NCBI GenBank assembly: GCA_964430705.1
Contig: CAYSGJ010000178.1
Span: 15,320 to 79,319, forward strand
DNA: 64,000 nucleotides
Direction: 5' to 3'
Source: C00003060 sp964430705
GTDB lineage: Bacteria > Desulfobacterota > Desulfobacteria > Desulfobacterales > C00003060
Position 1 is the stretch's first letter; every line of letters begins with the position of its first letter. Below are positions 54,198 to 63,243 of the stretch, piece after piece. Below the pieces are notes generated by a model that did no database searches, was not told where the DNA came from, and saw nothing but the letters and a program-made list of their open reading frames with translations. A program made the translations under genes and the position numbers.

Positions 54198-54713
54198 CTA
54201 ATCGGAAAAGATTATCTGCCGGTCATTATAGATCCGGTGCACCTTTCCCCGAGCATGGGACACGATATCGCCGGGATCAAACCTTCGTCGAATCACATTG
54301 AGTCCCTGCCATACGGCAAAAATCAAAAATGGAGCCGCCAGACCCGCTCCCATGAATGCGGTTTTCCGGCCGGCCAATGCGCCCAGCGCGATCGCGCCGG
54401 CGGCAACCGCAAAAAAAGCCGCGGCAAACCCGATCTTTCTGCGCCGCGCTTTCGATTCGCTGTAGACCCTGATCTGGAAAACCTTATGACAAAAAGGGCA
54501 GGCAACACGGTCTTCTTGGTGGTTATGCTCTGGAACAATGCATGCGTGCCGCCATGTCTTACGTTCCGGCATGGCCATGCCTCGTCCCCGACTTCGAAAA
54601 ACCGCTGTTTGATCCATACATCCGAACAGGATGGACACTTTTTCGCCCGAGGTTCGGCTTTTCATCGGTCGCTCCATCCGCATCGGGCTATCTGCATTGG
54701 ATGAGAATCTCAT
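54198..54713 (-). CDS. zinc-ribbon membrane protein, possibly frameshifted
   Basis: Up to 171 residues; the start is uncertain (ATG 54713, 54665 or later). The C-terminal half is credible: CPFCHKVFQIRV, a basic stretch, then two helices (IGFAAAFFAVAAGAIALGALAG and AFMGAGLAAPFLIFAVWQGL) and a charged tail. In a different frame the upstream DNA encodes KKCPSCSDVW...DEAWPC, a likely first zinc knuckle, so the true protein may have lost its reading frame by an indel. No family recognised. Confidence 0.42.
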   Translation of the reverse strand: MRFSSNADSPMRMERPMKSRTSGEKVSILFGCMDQTAVFRSRGRGMAMPERKTWRHACIVPEHNHQEDRVACPFCHKVFQIRVYSESKARRRKIGFAAAFFAVAAGAIALGALAGRKTAFMGAGLAAPFLIFAVWQGLNVIRRRFDPGDIVSHARGKVHRIYNDRQIIFSD

Positions 54714-54870
54714 ATTTCGGGGCGCTTTTCAAAAGAATATCTTCAGATATGAGGCCCCTTTTTATCGGTGTCGAGAATAGACTAACAAACCCCTTTAAAT
54801 ACACCGTATGATGCGCAATCCTCCCGTTTTTTTTCCGGCGGTGGATTTGGGTGTCTCAACGGCAGGACGT

Positions 54871-56211
54871 CTATGCTTGCCGGGCGCCTGTGGAGCGATC
54901 GTCACGAAAGGTCATAAGCTTCTTTTCGTCCAGACGGCCGACCGTGATCTTGAGCGATTCCCCGCGCTGTGCGGCCAAAGCAAACCAGTCGGTGATTTCC
55001 TCGTCCAAACGTTCTTCGCCGACATGCCTTGAATCGGTCGCCATCTCCAAATGGTGGTCCATTTTTCCGGAATTGATGAAGGTCCATTCACCATTTCTCT
55101 CGGAGACAATGCCCGTATGGCCCTTGGTATGTGTAGAAAAAGAAACGATGAACCCTTTGCGTAACAGCACATCCAGCCCACGGATCACCTCCCGAGCCTG
55201 TGCCTTTGCATCTTTTATCCTCACAAAGGATTTCGAATACACCTTGATCCCGGACGCATCCACAAGCCCTTCGCCATTGAGATACGCATTTCTCGGGCGC
55301 CCTTCCCGGGCGGCCATGTGCTCGAGCCTTTCCAGGAGACCGCCCGTGCCGTGATAACGCACACCGAGATTCACGAGGCCCTGAACGACCAATTCATAGC
55401 AATCCATGTCTTCGTACGGTCTTCCAATGTATGGTTGCACCGCTTCGACCAGTTGGACTGAAAAACCATCACGACCTTGGTTCCAGTATATTTCCTGTGT
55501 TTGCGGATCCAGGTAGACGGCTGTTCCGGCTTGAATACCGGTATACGGTTTGTTCCGGTTGGTTTGAGAGTGTATGATCCGCCAAGCTTCGCTCCCATAC
55601 CGGGGATGACCAACCAGGAGGTGTGACACGGTGGGGGTGTTTTCCGTAATGGTCCCCAAAAAAACGGCGGGCTGTTTTTCCTCCTGGGGATTTATTCCTG
55701 AAAAGACCCTCTCGGGAATAGTTTCGGACTTCACAGAAACTTCGGCTTTTCCCGGTTCCGCCAATACATCACGCTGGCAGGCCAATGTTTTATGGGCTTC
55801 AGAATGTGGCCGCTGAAGGGCTTGGACTTCTTCAGTCCATGATATTTCCAGCTTCTCGGGGTCTATAAAGACTGCCGTGCCGGGCTGAATCTTGGTGTAT
55901 GATTTGTGGCGATTGCGCTCGGAGTGAACAATGCTCCAGCAATGATCGCCGTACTGCGGATGTCCCACCAGAAAGTGGGACACAGTCGGCATCGTTTCGG
56001 AGATGATTCCCAGGGGGATCTTGCCACCACTGTCCCGGGCATGATTGAGGTCGGGGGATTGCCCTAAATGTGTTCCGTCACCCTTGCCCTGGGGACTTTT
56101 GCCGCTTTGTTGATCGCTCAGGACCTTGGCGAAATCCGATTGATAACGGTGCTTTTTTGCAGCAAGAACCTGAGGGTTCCGGACGGCGCCTTTGATGGGA
56201 TCTGGGTCCAT
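54871..56211 (-). CDS. NlpC/P60-like cysteine hydrolase with two LysM-like repeats
   Basis: 446 residues from ATG 56211 (MDPDPIKG), which follows GGGAGA. Residues ~65-120 and ~190-245 are two copies of a ~50-residue unit with PTVSHxLVGHPxYG, WxIxHSxxNRxKxYTxIQ and GTAVxxDP. The C-terminal ~150 residues resemble NlpC/P60 hydrolases: Cys in DMDCYELVVQGLVNLGV and His in HTKGHTGIVSERNG. No signal peptide or membrane helix was found, odd for a cell-wall enzyme. Downstream of the P-type ATPase gene on the same strand. Confidence 0.68.
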   Translation of the reverse strand: MDPDPIKGAVRNPQVLAAKKHRYQSDFAKVLSDQQSGKSPQGKGDGTHLGQSPDLNHARDSGGKIPLGIISETMPTVSHFLVGHPQYGDHCWSIVHSERNRHKSYTKIQPGTAVFIDPEKLEISWTEEVQALQRPHSEAHKTLACQRDVLAEPGKAEVSVKSETIPERVFSGINPQEEKQPAVFLGTITENTPTVSHLLVGHPRYGSEAWRIIHSQTNRNKPYTGIQAGTAVYLDPQTQEIYWNQGRDGFSVQLVEAVQPYIGRPYEDMDCYELVVQGLVNLGVRYHGTGGLLERLEHMAAREGRPRNAYLNGEGLVDASGIKVYSKSFVRIKDAKAQAREVIRGLDVLLRKGFIVSFSTHTKGHTGIVSERNGEWTFINSGKMDHHLEMATDSRHVGEERLDEEITDWFALAAQRGESLKITVGRLDEKKLMTFRDDRSTGARQA

Positions 56212-56398
56212 GGTGCATGTTCTCCCGGCTAAGTGGTTGTCGACAGTTTTCTCGGTCTTAACCCGGGAAAGGGAGCAACATCCGTGCCATTGGCGTGCAA
56301 AGTTGGTCGGTCGGGTCGGGCTGGGAATACCCTTGATCTGCCGGACTTCCCATGACAGGAGCTCCAAGCCTTTATTTAACCGGACAGAAGACCCGATT

Positions 56399-59113
56399 CT
56401 AGATCTTGGCCCGCCTCCGCCCGGCAAACTTAGCGATGCCGACAATCCCGCTGACCAAGGCGCTATACCCCAACACCATCGTCCAGTGAACGATTTCCAT
56501 GGGATGACTTTGAAAAATGGAATTTAAAACGGGAGTATAGGTAAACAGGGCTTGAAGACCGGCCATGACAACCACACCTGCCCATAACCAACGATTGGAA
56601 AAAAAACCCAGCTCCCAGTGAGACCGGGAAAGGGAACGGCAGTTGAACAGATAGAACATTTCGACGAAGACAAACGTATTAACCACAACGGTCCGGGCCA
56701 GGTCTTCGTTGCCCGAAGCGTGAAGCTCCATCTCAAAAAGCCCGAACGCCCCGATCAGCAACAAGACGCTAACCAGCACGATCCTCAAAATAAGGGCACG
56801 GTTGAGAATAGGTTCCTTCGGATCCCGGGGCTGACGGATCATGATGCCGGGCTCCTTGGGCTCAAACGCCAGGGTGAGGCCCAAAAGCAGGGCGGTGGCC
56901 ATGTTGATCCACAGAATCTGCAAGGGCAAAATGGGAAGCGCGACGCCCAGGAAAATGGCCGATATGATGACCAACGCTTCGCCGCCGTTGGTGGGCAGGG
57001 TCCAGGCAATGAACTTGGTAAGATTGTCGAAAACCCCGCGTCCCTCTTCCACCGCGGCCTTGATGGTCGAGAAGTTGTCGTCGGTAAGCACCATGTCGGC
57101 TGCATCTTTGGAGACGTCGGTACCGGTAATGCCCATGGCAACGCCGATATTGGCCTGTTTGAGAGCGGGCGCATCGTTCACCCCGTCCCCGGTCATGGCC
57201 ACCACATGATCGCGTTTCTGAAGGGCCTCAACCAGCCGCAGCTTCTGTTCCGGCGATACCCGGGCAAATACCGCGGTCTTTTCCGCGATACCCACCAAAT
57301 CCTCATCTCCAAGCTGCGAGAGATCACGCCCTGTAAGCACCTCGCGGGTGTGAACAGAACAGGTTTCTCCACACAGCCCCAGCTGGCGGGAAATGGCCGC
57401 AGCCGTGCCCGCGTGATCGCCGGTGATCATCTTGACCAGAATGCCGGCCTTTTGGCAAACCCCAATGGCTTCCAGGGCCTTGGGCCTGGGCGGATCGATC
57501 ATACCCTGAAGACCCAGAAAGGTAAGCCCCTCCTGAAGATCCTCATGCGAAATGCGCGTGGTTTCAACCGGGACCTCTTTGCGCGAAAAGGCCAGAACCC
57601 TGAGTCCATCGTTGGCCATGGCTTCCACCCGGCCATGGATCTCCGATGCATCGGCTAGATCCACGTGACCGGCGGCGTTAAAAAGGACGCTGCAATCTAT
57701 GCAAAGACTTTCGATGGAACCCTTGACGTAAATAACCCTGGGTTTCCCCGGACCCTGGTCGTGTAGGGTCGCCATGTACTGACGTGCGGACTCAAAGGGA
57801 ATAGTGTCTATACGCGGCATGTCTTGATGCAGCGATTCCAGAACCATTCCCGCCTTGGCCGCACAAACGATGAGAGCCCCTTCTGTGGGATCTCCCTCTA
57901 CGGAAAACACCTCGCCAGCCTGCTTCACCATAGAATCATTGCAAAGGATTCCTGCCTTGAGAAGCTCGGTCAAGGCCCGGTTGGCGGTCACCCCCGGTCC
58001 GTCTTCCCTGGCGGTTATGTCGCCTTGTGGGTCATAGCCAACGCCCGAAACACTGTAGTGAAACCCGCCGGCGTACAGTTCGGTTACCGTCATCTGGTTT
58101 TGCGTCAGGGTCCCGGTCTTGTCCGAGCAGATCACCGTGGTGCTTCCCAAGGTCTCGACCGCCGGAAGCTTTCGAATGATGGCATTGCGTTTGGCCATGC
58201 GTGAAACTCCGATGGCCAGGGTAATGGTCATGGCCGCAGGCAATCCCTCGGGTATGGCGCCCACGGCAAGGGCCACAGAAGCCAAGAACATCTCAATCCA
58301 TTCCTGCCCCCGCAAATATCCCACGAAAAAGGTAACGGCCGCCAGGGCAATGATCACATAGACCAGTATTTTGCTGAAGTGTTCGATCTTACGGGTCAGG
58401 GGCGTGGCCAGGATTTCGGCCGAGGAAATCATCTCAGCAATGCGACCGATCTCGGTATGGTCGCCTGTGGCGATCACGACGCCCTTGGAGACCCCATGGG
58501 TTACCAGGGTGGAAGAGTAGGCCATATTTCGGCGGTCGGAGAGAACGGTTTCCTCGGGGAGCGCCGCCTCCTCCTTTTGAACCGCAAGGCTTTCCCCGGT
58601 AAGGGTGCTCTCGTCGATTCGGAGTTCCCGGATTTCAAATAGGCGCACATCCGCCGGGATCTTATCGCCGGACTGGAGAAAAACAACATCCCCCGGCACA
58701 AGCTCCTGGGCCGGGACCTTTTGCCGCCTGCCCGTCCTCTGAACCATGGCGCTGCTCACCATGGCCCCGGCCAGGGCGTTGATGGCCTTTAGAGCCTTGG
58801 ATTCCTGGACGAAACCGATGATCGCATTGACGAGAATAACCCCGAAGATGACCCCGGCTTCCACCCATTCCTGTATAAACAAGGTAACGAGCGTTGCCAC
58901 GAGAAGAATGATCACCAGGGGCTGGTTGAACTGAAGCAGAAAGCGGATGATCGGCCCTTGACCCGTTTTTTGAGTGAGGGTGTTTTCCCCGAAGGCATTG
59001 CGCCGGGACGAAACCTCTTCCTCGGTCAGGCCTCTGCCGAGATCGGTTTCGAGCGTCCGGGCAATGTGGTCTATTTCAACATGGTGCCATGATTCCTCGG
59101 GCAAACCCTGCAT
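56399..59113 (-). CDS. P2-type cation-transporting ATPase (CtpF-like, possibly Ca2+)
   Basis: 904 residues. DKTGT phosphorylation motif, TGES actuator loop, PEGLP in helix 4, MITGDH, and GDGVNDAPALKQANIGVAMG. The INMATALLLGLTLAFEPKEP segment in helix 6 is typical of CtpF-like pumps and lacks the Asp of SERCA, so calcium transport is plausible but not proven. ATG 59113 follows AAGGAG with 10 bp spacing; an ATG 45 bases upstream is also possible. Promoter at 59230 with the 29-bp element. Confidence 0.9.
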   Translation of the reverse strand: MQGLPEESWHHVEIDHIARTLETDLGRGLTEEEVSSRRNAFGENTLTQKTGQGPIIRFLLQFNQPLVIILLVATLVTLFIQEWVEAGVIFGVILVNAIIGFVQESKALKAINALAGAMVSSAMVQRTGRRQKVPAQELVPGDVVFLQSGDKIPADVRLFEIRELRIDESTLTGESLAVQKEEAALPEETVLSDRRNMAYSSTLVTHGVSKGVVIATGDHTEIGRIAEMISSAEILATPLTRKIEHFSKILVYVIIALAAVTFFVGYLRGQEWIEMFLASVALAVGAIPEGLPAAMTITLAIGVSRMAKRNAIIRKLPAVETLGSTTVICSDKTGTLTQNQMTVTELYAGGFHYSVSGVGYDPQGDITAREDGPGVTANRALTELLKAGILCNDSMVKQAGEVFSVEGDPTEGALIVCAAKAGMVLESLHQDMPRIDTIPFESARQYMATLHDQGPGKPRVIYVKGSIESLCIDCSVLFNAAGHVDLADASEIHGRVEAMANDGLRVLAFSRKEVPVETTRISHEDLQEGLTFLGLQGMIDPPRPKALEAIGVCQKAGILVKMITGDHAGTAAAISRQLGLCGETCSVHTREVLTGRDLSQLGDEDLVGIAEKTAVFARVSPEQKLRLVEALQKRDHVVAMTGDGVNDAPALKQANIGVAMGITGTDVSKDAADMVLTDDNFSTIKAAVEEGRGVFDNLTKFIAWTLPTNGGEALVIISAIFLGVALPILPLQILWINMATALLLGLTLAFEPKEPGIMIRQPRDPKEPILNRALILRIVLVSVLLLIGAFGLFEMELHASGNEDLARTVVVNTFVFVEMFYLFNCRSLSRSHWELGFFSNRWLWAGVVVMAGLQALFTYTPVLNSIFQSHPMEIVHWTMVLGYSALVSGIVGIAKFAGRRRAKI

Positions 59114-59229
59114 GGATGGCGGCTCCTTCAAATACGGGGCAAAAAACCAACGCCCCATGAATCACGCGGCAAGGTTGCCGCTGGATCGCGTTTTTCGGGC
59201 GCATAGCCACAATAGGCCTATTCAAAGAA

Positions 59230-59258
59230 GCAATATATTGAAAATGGCCGGGGGTCAA
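59230..59258 (-). promoter_or_regulatory. sigma-70 promoter of the P-type ATPase gene
   Basis: Minus strand TTGACC (59253-59258), 17-bp spacer, TATTGC (59230-59235); a TATATT two bases upstream is an alternative -10. About 115 bp before the start codon. Confidence 0.58.
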
Positions 59259-59270
59259 GTGTAACAAGTC

Positions 59271-59299
59271 GCCCGGATCCACCGGCTGCCGAGTTTGCC
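59271..59299 (-). promoter_or_regulatory. 29-bp shared upstream element, copy 2
   Basis: Differs from 51230-51258 at two of 29 positions. The gap to the -35 box is 12 bp in both, though the gap sequences are unrelated. Confidence 0.65.
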
Positions 59300-59342
59300 C
59301 GAGATGCAACGCGGTGGGCGCGCCGACGACCTTTTGTCGTTG

Positions 59343-59368
59343 AACCCTTCCAAAAAACCGGAAGGGTT
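59343..59368. repeat. perfect hairpin
   Basis: AACCCTTCC-aaaaaacc-GGAAGGGTT, 9-bp stem. No T-run on either side, so termination is unlikely; possibly an operator or RNA leader element. Confidence 0.45.
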
Positions 59369-59409
59369 CCCGGTTTGGTTATCCATATTTTTCTTTACAA
59401 CTTCCAAAA

Positions 59410-59425
59410 CTGGCATGCTTTGTGC
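59410..59425 (+). promoter_or_regulatory. candidate sigma-54 promoter of the HDOD gene
   Basis: CTGGCAT-GCTTT-GTGC keeps the 10-bp GG-GC spacing and differs from the -12 consensus at one base. Predicted start point near 59437, about 75 nt before the TTG start. No copy of the 22-bp palindrome was found upstream. Confidence 0.42.
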
Positions 59426-59510
59426 CGTAAAAAACGCAATGGTGTGACGTATCAATAGGTAGCACGGTCGGTGACATACCGTTAACTTCGCCAAAGGAGG
59501 GTTACAAACA

Positions 59511-60386
59511 TTGATTGGTTCGCTGAATATTAACCCAAAGACATTCCTTCGGGAACACTGCACATTGCCTGCTCTGCCGGAACTACTTATCCGAATCCAG
59601 GAAATGCTTGACGGGGATCAAATCGACATCGATGATATTGCCGATCTCGCCAGAGGTGAACCAGCCCTGGTCGGCCAGATCTTGAAAATGGTCAATTCTG
59701 CTTACTACGGACTTCCAAGAGAAGTCGCAGATGTCAATTATGCTATCGGCTTTCTAGGTCTCAACGAAATACACCGCATCATGTTCACTTTCGCGGTTAC
59801 AGATGCATTGGTTGCCGAGAACAAGAAAGCGCTCAAAGAGTTGTGGTTTCATTCATTTCATACTGCGTTGTGTGCGGAATTTGTAAGCAAGAAAAACAGA
59901 ACGCTCAGGTACCCTCCGGACTGTTGGTCGCCCGCCCTATTGCATGACATAGGCAAGCTGGTATACTTAAAATTTTTTCCGGACCATTTTATCGCACTCA
60001 AAGAATATACATTAGAAAACCGTTGCCTGTTTAGCACTGCGGAGAACGAGCTTGGGCTGCCTACAAGCGCCTATTTGGGCGCCTTGCTATGTGACCATTG
60101 GAGGCTGCCTTTGATTGTCAGGGATGCCTGCGAGTCTCACACACTAGAGACACTGTATGAAACACTGCAGGACCCGTCTCAACTACAAGTTACCGCTGTG
60201 GTTTCCATCTGTAATCTTCTGTCGACTCTAGCCACCGCAGTTTTGGCCGATCCTATTAAAAAAGAGATTGCCGGCGCTACTATGCAAGCCCTGAACTACG
60301 ACCAGGCAGCATTCAATGACCTGATGGCGGTCGTAGAAGACCTAAAGACAGACGCAGAAAAATTCATGTGTCAGGTCACTTCATAG
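59511..60386 (+). CDS. HDOD-domain signalling protein
   Basis: 291 residues, one HDOD domain (~12-210): LPALPELLIRIQEMLDGDQIDIDDIADLARGEPALVGQILKMVNSAYYG and an HD-like HDIGKLVYL, with a C-terminal helical tail. HDOD proteins lack proven catalysis and act in signalling. TTG 59511 follows AAAGGAGGG. Its base composition is more AT-rich than the genes to its left, as is the region after it. Confidence 0.88.
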   Translation: MIGSLNINPKTFLREHCTLPALPELLIRIQEMLDGDQIDIDDIADLARGEPALVGQILKMVNSAYYGLPREVADVNYAIGFLGLNEIHRIMFTFAVTDALVAENKKALKELWFHSFHTALCAEFVSKKNRTLRYPPDCWSPALLHDIGKLVYLKFFPDHFIALKEYTLENRCLFSTAENELGLPTSAYLGALLCDHWRLPLIVRDACESHTLETLYETLQDPSQLQVTAVVSICNLLSTLATAVLADPIKKEIAGATMQALNYDQAAFNDLMAVVEDLKTDAEKFMCQVTS

Positions 60387-61115
60387 TATCCGGATGCCTG
60401 CGTCGAACATTCCGGGTGTCACTGCCTGCATTTTATACGTAACAAACAGATATTATATCTATTTTATATGGAAAACAGGATATCTTTACCTTTTTCACCC
60501 ACGCCAGCAAATTTGGCTGTTTTTTCCCGATGGCCAAGTTCTTGATTTAACCATCTGTAATATGCAGGAATATCGCCAGGAGCCTTAAAAACTGGCCTTA
60601 AATATCTATAAAACGGTTGCGGTGCAACGTCTCGTCGATGATCACAAAAAAACAGAGCTCTTAGAAAATATAGTTTTGGTGACATCGCGATCGGCCTCAA
60701 AACGAAAACGACCTTTTGACGACTATCGCCCGATAATTTGTTAATCTTCAAATGAGTTGGTTATCGTGTAACCCATTTACTGAAACGAAAAACCCGTTGG
60801 TATCTTTAGAAAGTACAGCATGCGAAGTACGACCTGGTTCGCCAAGAGTACAAAACCAGTAGACGGTGCCCGTCCGGTGCTTGTTTTACTTGAGATTAAA
60901 GAGTCCTCTTTTCGATTTGTTTTCCGGAAAGAGCTGGCGTTCATTTCGCCTATGCAATCTTATAAAATAAGCTTGTTCTGGACTTGAGTGGTACGCCCGT
61001 GCTATAAAAAAAATAAATATTCCGAGAGGTGGTCCGTTGAGCCCATTCGTCTTGGGCGTGCTGAATATTCGTTGATGCGACGGTAAAATTAAACCCGCTG
61101 ATTCAAGGTGTATGC
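60387..61115. other. AT-rich region without genes
   Basis: About 730 bp with only short frames lacking ribosome sites. Some stretches look like decayed coding DNA, but I cannot assign any family. Confidence 0.5.
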
Positions 61116-61322
61116 ATGGAACAGTTACCAATTGACCCGAATACACTAAAAAAGACATTGAAAGAGGCGCTGGCTGAGGCACTCCACGAAGAGCGCGAGC
61201 TGTTTCATGATCTTTTTCTTGAGGTTCTCGAAGATTTTGCACTCGGAGAAGCTATCCGTGAGGGTCTTGAAACAGAACGAACTTCCCGAGATCGAGTTTT
61301 TAGTGTGCTTGAAGGCCAATAG
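61116..61322 (+). CDS. antitoxin of a type II toxin-antitoxin pair (putative)
   Basis: 68 residues, acidic and helical (LKEALAEALHEERELFHDLFLEVLEDFALGEAI quoted from its middle as EALAEALHEERELFHD). No clear DNA-binding motif. TAG overlaps the GTG of the toxin by one base, the usual coupling, with antitoxin first. Named from its position and size, not from strong sequence recognition. Confidence 0.65.
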   Translation: MEQLPIDPNTLKKTLKEALAEALHEERELFHDLFLEVLEDFALGEAIREGLETERTSRDRVFSVLEGQ

Positions 61323-61588
61323 TGAAAGTTGCCTTCCGTAAAAGTTTTGAGAGGGACTTGAAAAAGATAAAAGACCCTTCAGTACTTAAACGTGTCAAGC
61401 AGGTAATTCAGCAAGCAGAAGAGGCACATAGTCTGCAAGAAATCTCAGACGTGAAAAAACTTGCCGGTACAGATCGTTTTTTTCGTATCAGAATTGGAGA
61501 GCACCGAATCGGTATATCGCTGGCTGACGGAGAATTGGAATTTGTCCGATGCTTGCACCGGCGCGACATGTATCGGTATTTCCCCTAA
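61322..61588 (+). CDS. RelE/ParE-family toxin
   Basis: 88 residues starting at GTG. FRKSFERDLKKIKDPSVLKRVKQVI, KLAGTDRFFRIRIGEHRIGISL and the C-terminal LHRRDMYRYFP match the RelE/ParE fold with its helical hairpin and beta sheet (YRVRxGxYRxxy motif here FRIRIGEHRIG). RelE members cleave mRNA at the ribosome and ParE members poison gyrase; which applies is not clear. Confidence 0.85.
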   Translation: MKVAFRKSFERDLKKIKDPSVLKRVKQVIQQAEEAHSLQEISDVKKLAGTDRFFRIRIGEHRIGISLADGELEFVRCLHRRDMYRYFP

Positions 61589-61994
61589 GGCTTTTAGTAA
61601 TTGAAAAATGGTACGATCCAAAAGCCCACGGAATTCGTGCTCCCTGGAATATCTATATCCCGGTGGTCGTAGAAACTAGTCGTCGAGCATTTTTTAAAAT
61701 TGAGCCCCTCCGATTGAATAGATCTCTATGTTGGTGACCGTCGGTATCAGCCTCAAAAACAGTCGATTTGGATGTAATATATGACCGTTGCCAAATACCG
61801 GTCATTGCATAGACTTGACCATTTCCTTGGTTTTCGGTTACGTACGGTCACCTTGACGAGCGACTTCGAGAAAAAGCTCCCGCTGGAGAGAAAAAGCTAT
61901 TGAAAGATCAACTGATAACGCGTATATCGATCGGCGATCCCGCTCATCAAGGCAACGCACCGCACATCCGATTATCTGCTGTTAGGCAAAATTA
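61589..61994. other. region between the toxin gene and the inverted-repeat element
   Basis: No gene I can support; a 62-codon frame (61549-61737) overlapping the toxin lacks a ribosome site. Contains no clear repeat. Confidence 0.4.
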
Positions 61995-62253
61995 CGCCCC
62001 GAAAGGGGCAGGACATACCAGCCCGGGGCACCGCCCTGGGATTATAGTCATACCAAGATTGAGCCCTGAAGGGGCGAGACATTGGGGTAAGTGGCATTGG
62101 CACGGTCGTTGTCCAAAAACGATATGGAGTTGACTACAATGAACAATATTTGTGGGAGTGAAAGGGTATGTCACGCCCCTTCAGGGCTCTAATAATTGTG
62201 GGAACCAAACCCGGGGCGGTACCCCGGGCTGGTATGCGTGGCCCCTTAGGGCA
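61995..62253. repeat. large imperfect inverted-repeat element
   Basis: Left arm 61995-62076 and right arm 62174-62253 are inverted copies of about 80 bp, sharing CATACCAGCCCGGGG and GAGCCCTGAAGGGGCG, around a ~97-bp centre. Each arm also folds on itself (CGCCCC...GGGGC). Elements with GCCCTGAAGGGGC motifs are widespread as dispersed repeats in many bacteria; no transposase is encoded here. Confidence 0.75.
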
Positions 62254-62475
62254 GAGAAGCTGGGATTGATATCTATTTGGAGGCGATAGTGTCGATCATG
62301 CCCGATTATCTAGTTTTAAAAGGGTTTCCCTCGGCTTTCGATCTCTGGATAAGCAGAAAAGATGTAGAAAAATTCACGAATACGCTTGTTCAGTCCTACT
62401 AAAAACACGCAGGCGAAAATTCTCATGTTGTTGCTTTTCCGTCCCTTTTGGTCACGCCGGCGACAATTCAGGCCG

Positions 62476-63243
62476 CTATGGAAGGGTAATTTCCATCAGA
62501 TCTTCCGCCAGCGCCAAGGGTCCTTGGTATGTTTTTCGGCATTGCGCCTCAATATCCACGGTATCGCATTCCGGATAAAAATGGGTAAGGACAAGCTTTT
62601 TCACGCCGGCCCGCGCGGCGATGTCGCCGGCCAATGAAGGTGTAAGATGCCCTGAAACTTTTGTCTCATCGGGCAGGGCGGCCTCGCAGATAAGCACATC
62701 CGCGTCTTTTGCCAGAGTCACCAGATTGTCACACACATCTGTGTCGCCCGAATAGACAACGGACGCACCGTCAGCCGCCGTGATCCGATATCCCAGGCTC
62801 TGCTCCGTGTGATTCATGGGAAGGCTGTCCACATCAAAAGCGCCCCAGCCCAGGTGATCCCGGCCCTGGTTGTCCAGCTCGAAAATGGTCAGGAGGCCCG
62901 GTTCGAGTTCAATCCAGTGACCGTATGCCGTTTTCAGGTTCTCGTAGAACCCTGCAAACCCCTTGGCCGCGATGATGTTAAAAGGTTTGCGCCGGCGATA
63001 CGTCTCCGGGTATTTGGTCGCAAAAAGCCACGAGACGAACTCGCCGGTGTGGTCCGGATGCAGATGGCTGTAATAGATGTGGGTGATATCGTTGATGGTA
63101 AGGCCGATCCGGAGCAGTCGTTGCATGGTTCCGGCGCCGGTATCAAACAATACATTGTTGTCCTCGATCCGGACAAGGACGGAACAACTGCTTCGCTTCA
63201 ACGAGGGCACGCAGGTTCCCGATCCAAGAATGGTGATCTTCAT
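62476..63243 (-). CDS. MBL-fold metal-dependent hydrolase (RNase Z-like)
   Basis: 255 residues. ILGSGTCVPSLKRSSCSVLV opens a metallo-beta-lactamase fold; metal ligands lie in SHLHPDHTG, Asp in VVYSGDTDVCDNL and His in LVLTHFYP. No exosite arm as in long RNase Z. Substrate unknown; related proteins act on RNA, phosphodiesters or sulfur compounds. Overlaps the DUF3786-like gene by 4 bp, so the two are coupled. Confidence 0.85.
   Translation of the reverse strand: MKITILGSGTCVPSLKRSSCSVLVRIEDNNVLFDTGAGTMQRLLRIGLTINDITHIYYSHLHPDHTGEFVSWLFATKYPETYRRRKPFNIIAAKGFAGFYENLKTAYGHWIELEPGLLTIFELDNQGRDHLGWGAFDVDSLPMNHTEQSLGYRITAADGASVVYSGDTDVCDNLVTLAKDADVLICEAALPDETKVSGHLTPSLAGDIAARAGVKKLVLTHFYPECDTVDIEAQCRKTYQGPLALAEDLMEITLP

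Larger units (their letters stand above)
59114..59510. other. divergent region between the P-type ATPase and HDOD genes
   Basis: Contains the ATPase promoter, the second 29-bp element, a 9-bp perfect hairpin and a candidate sigma-54 promoter facing the HDOD gene, each listed separately. Confidence 0.6.

Noticed and set aside
54116..54704. plus-strand frames opposite the zinc-ribbon membrane protein
   Set aside because: Antisense composition and no start signals; the minus strand has the better membrane and zinc-binding features.
62096..62112. TTGGCACG-GTCG-TTGT, a partial sigma-54 match inside the inverted-repeat element
   Set aside because: The -12 GC is GT and the site lies in repeat DNA with no plus-strand gene downstream.
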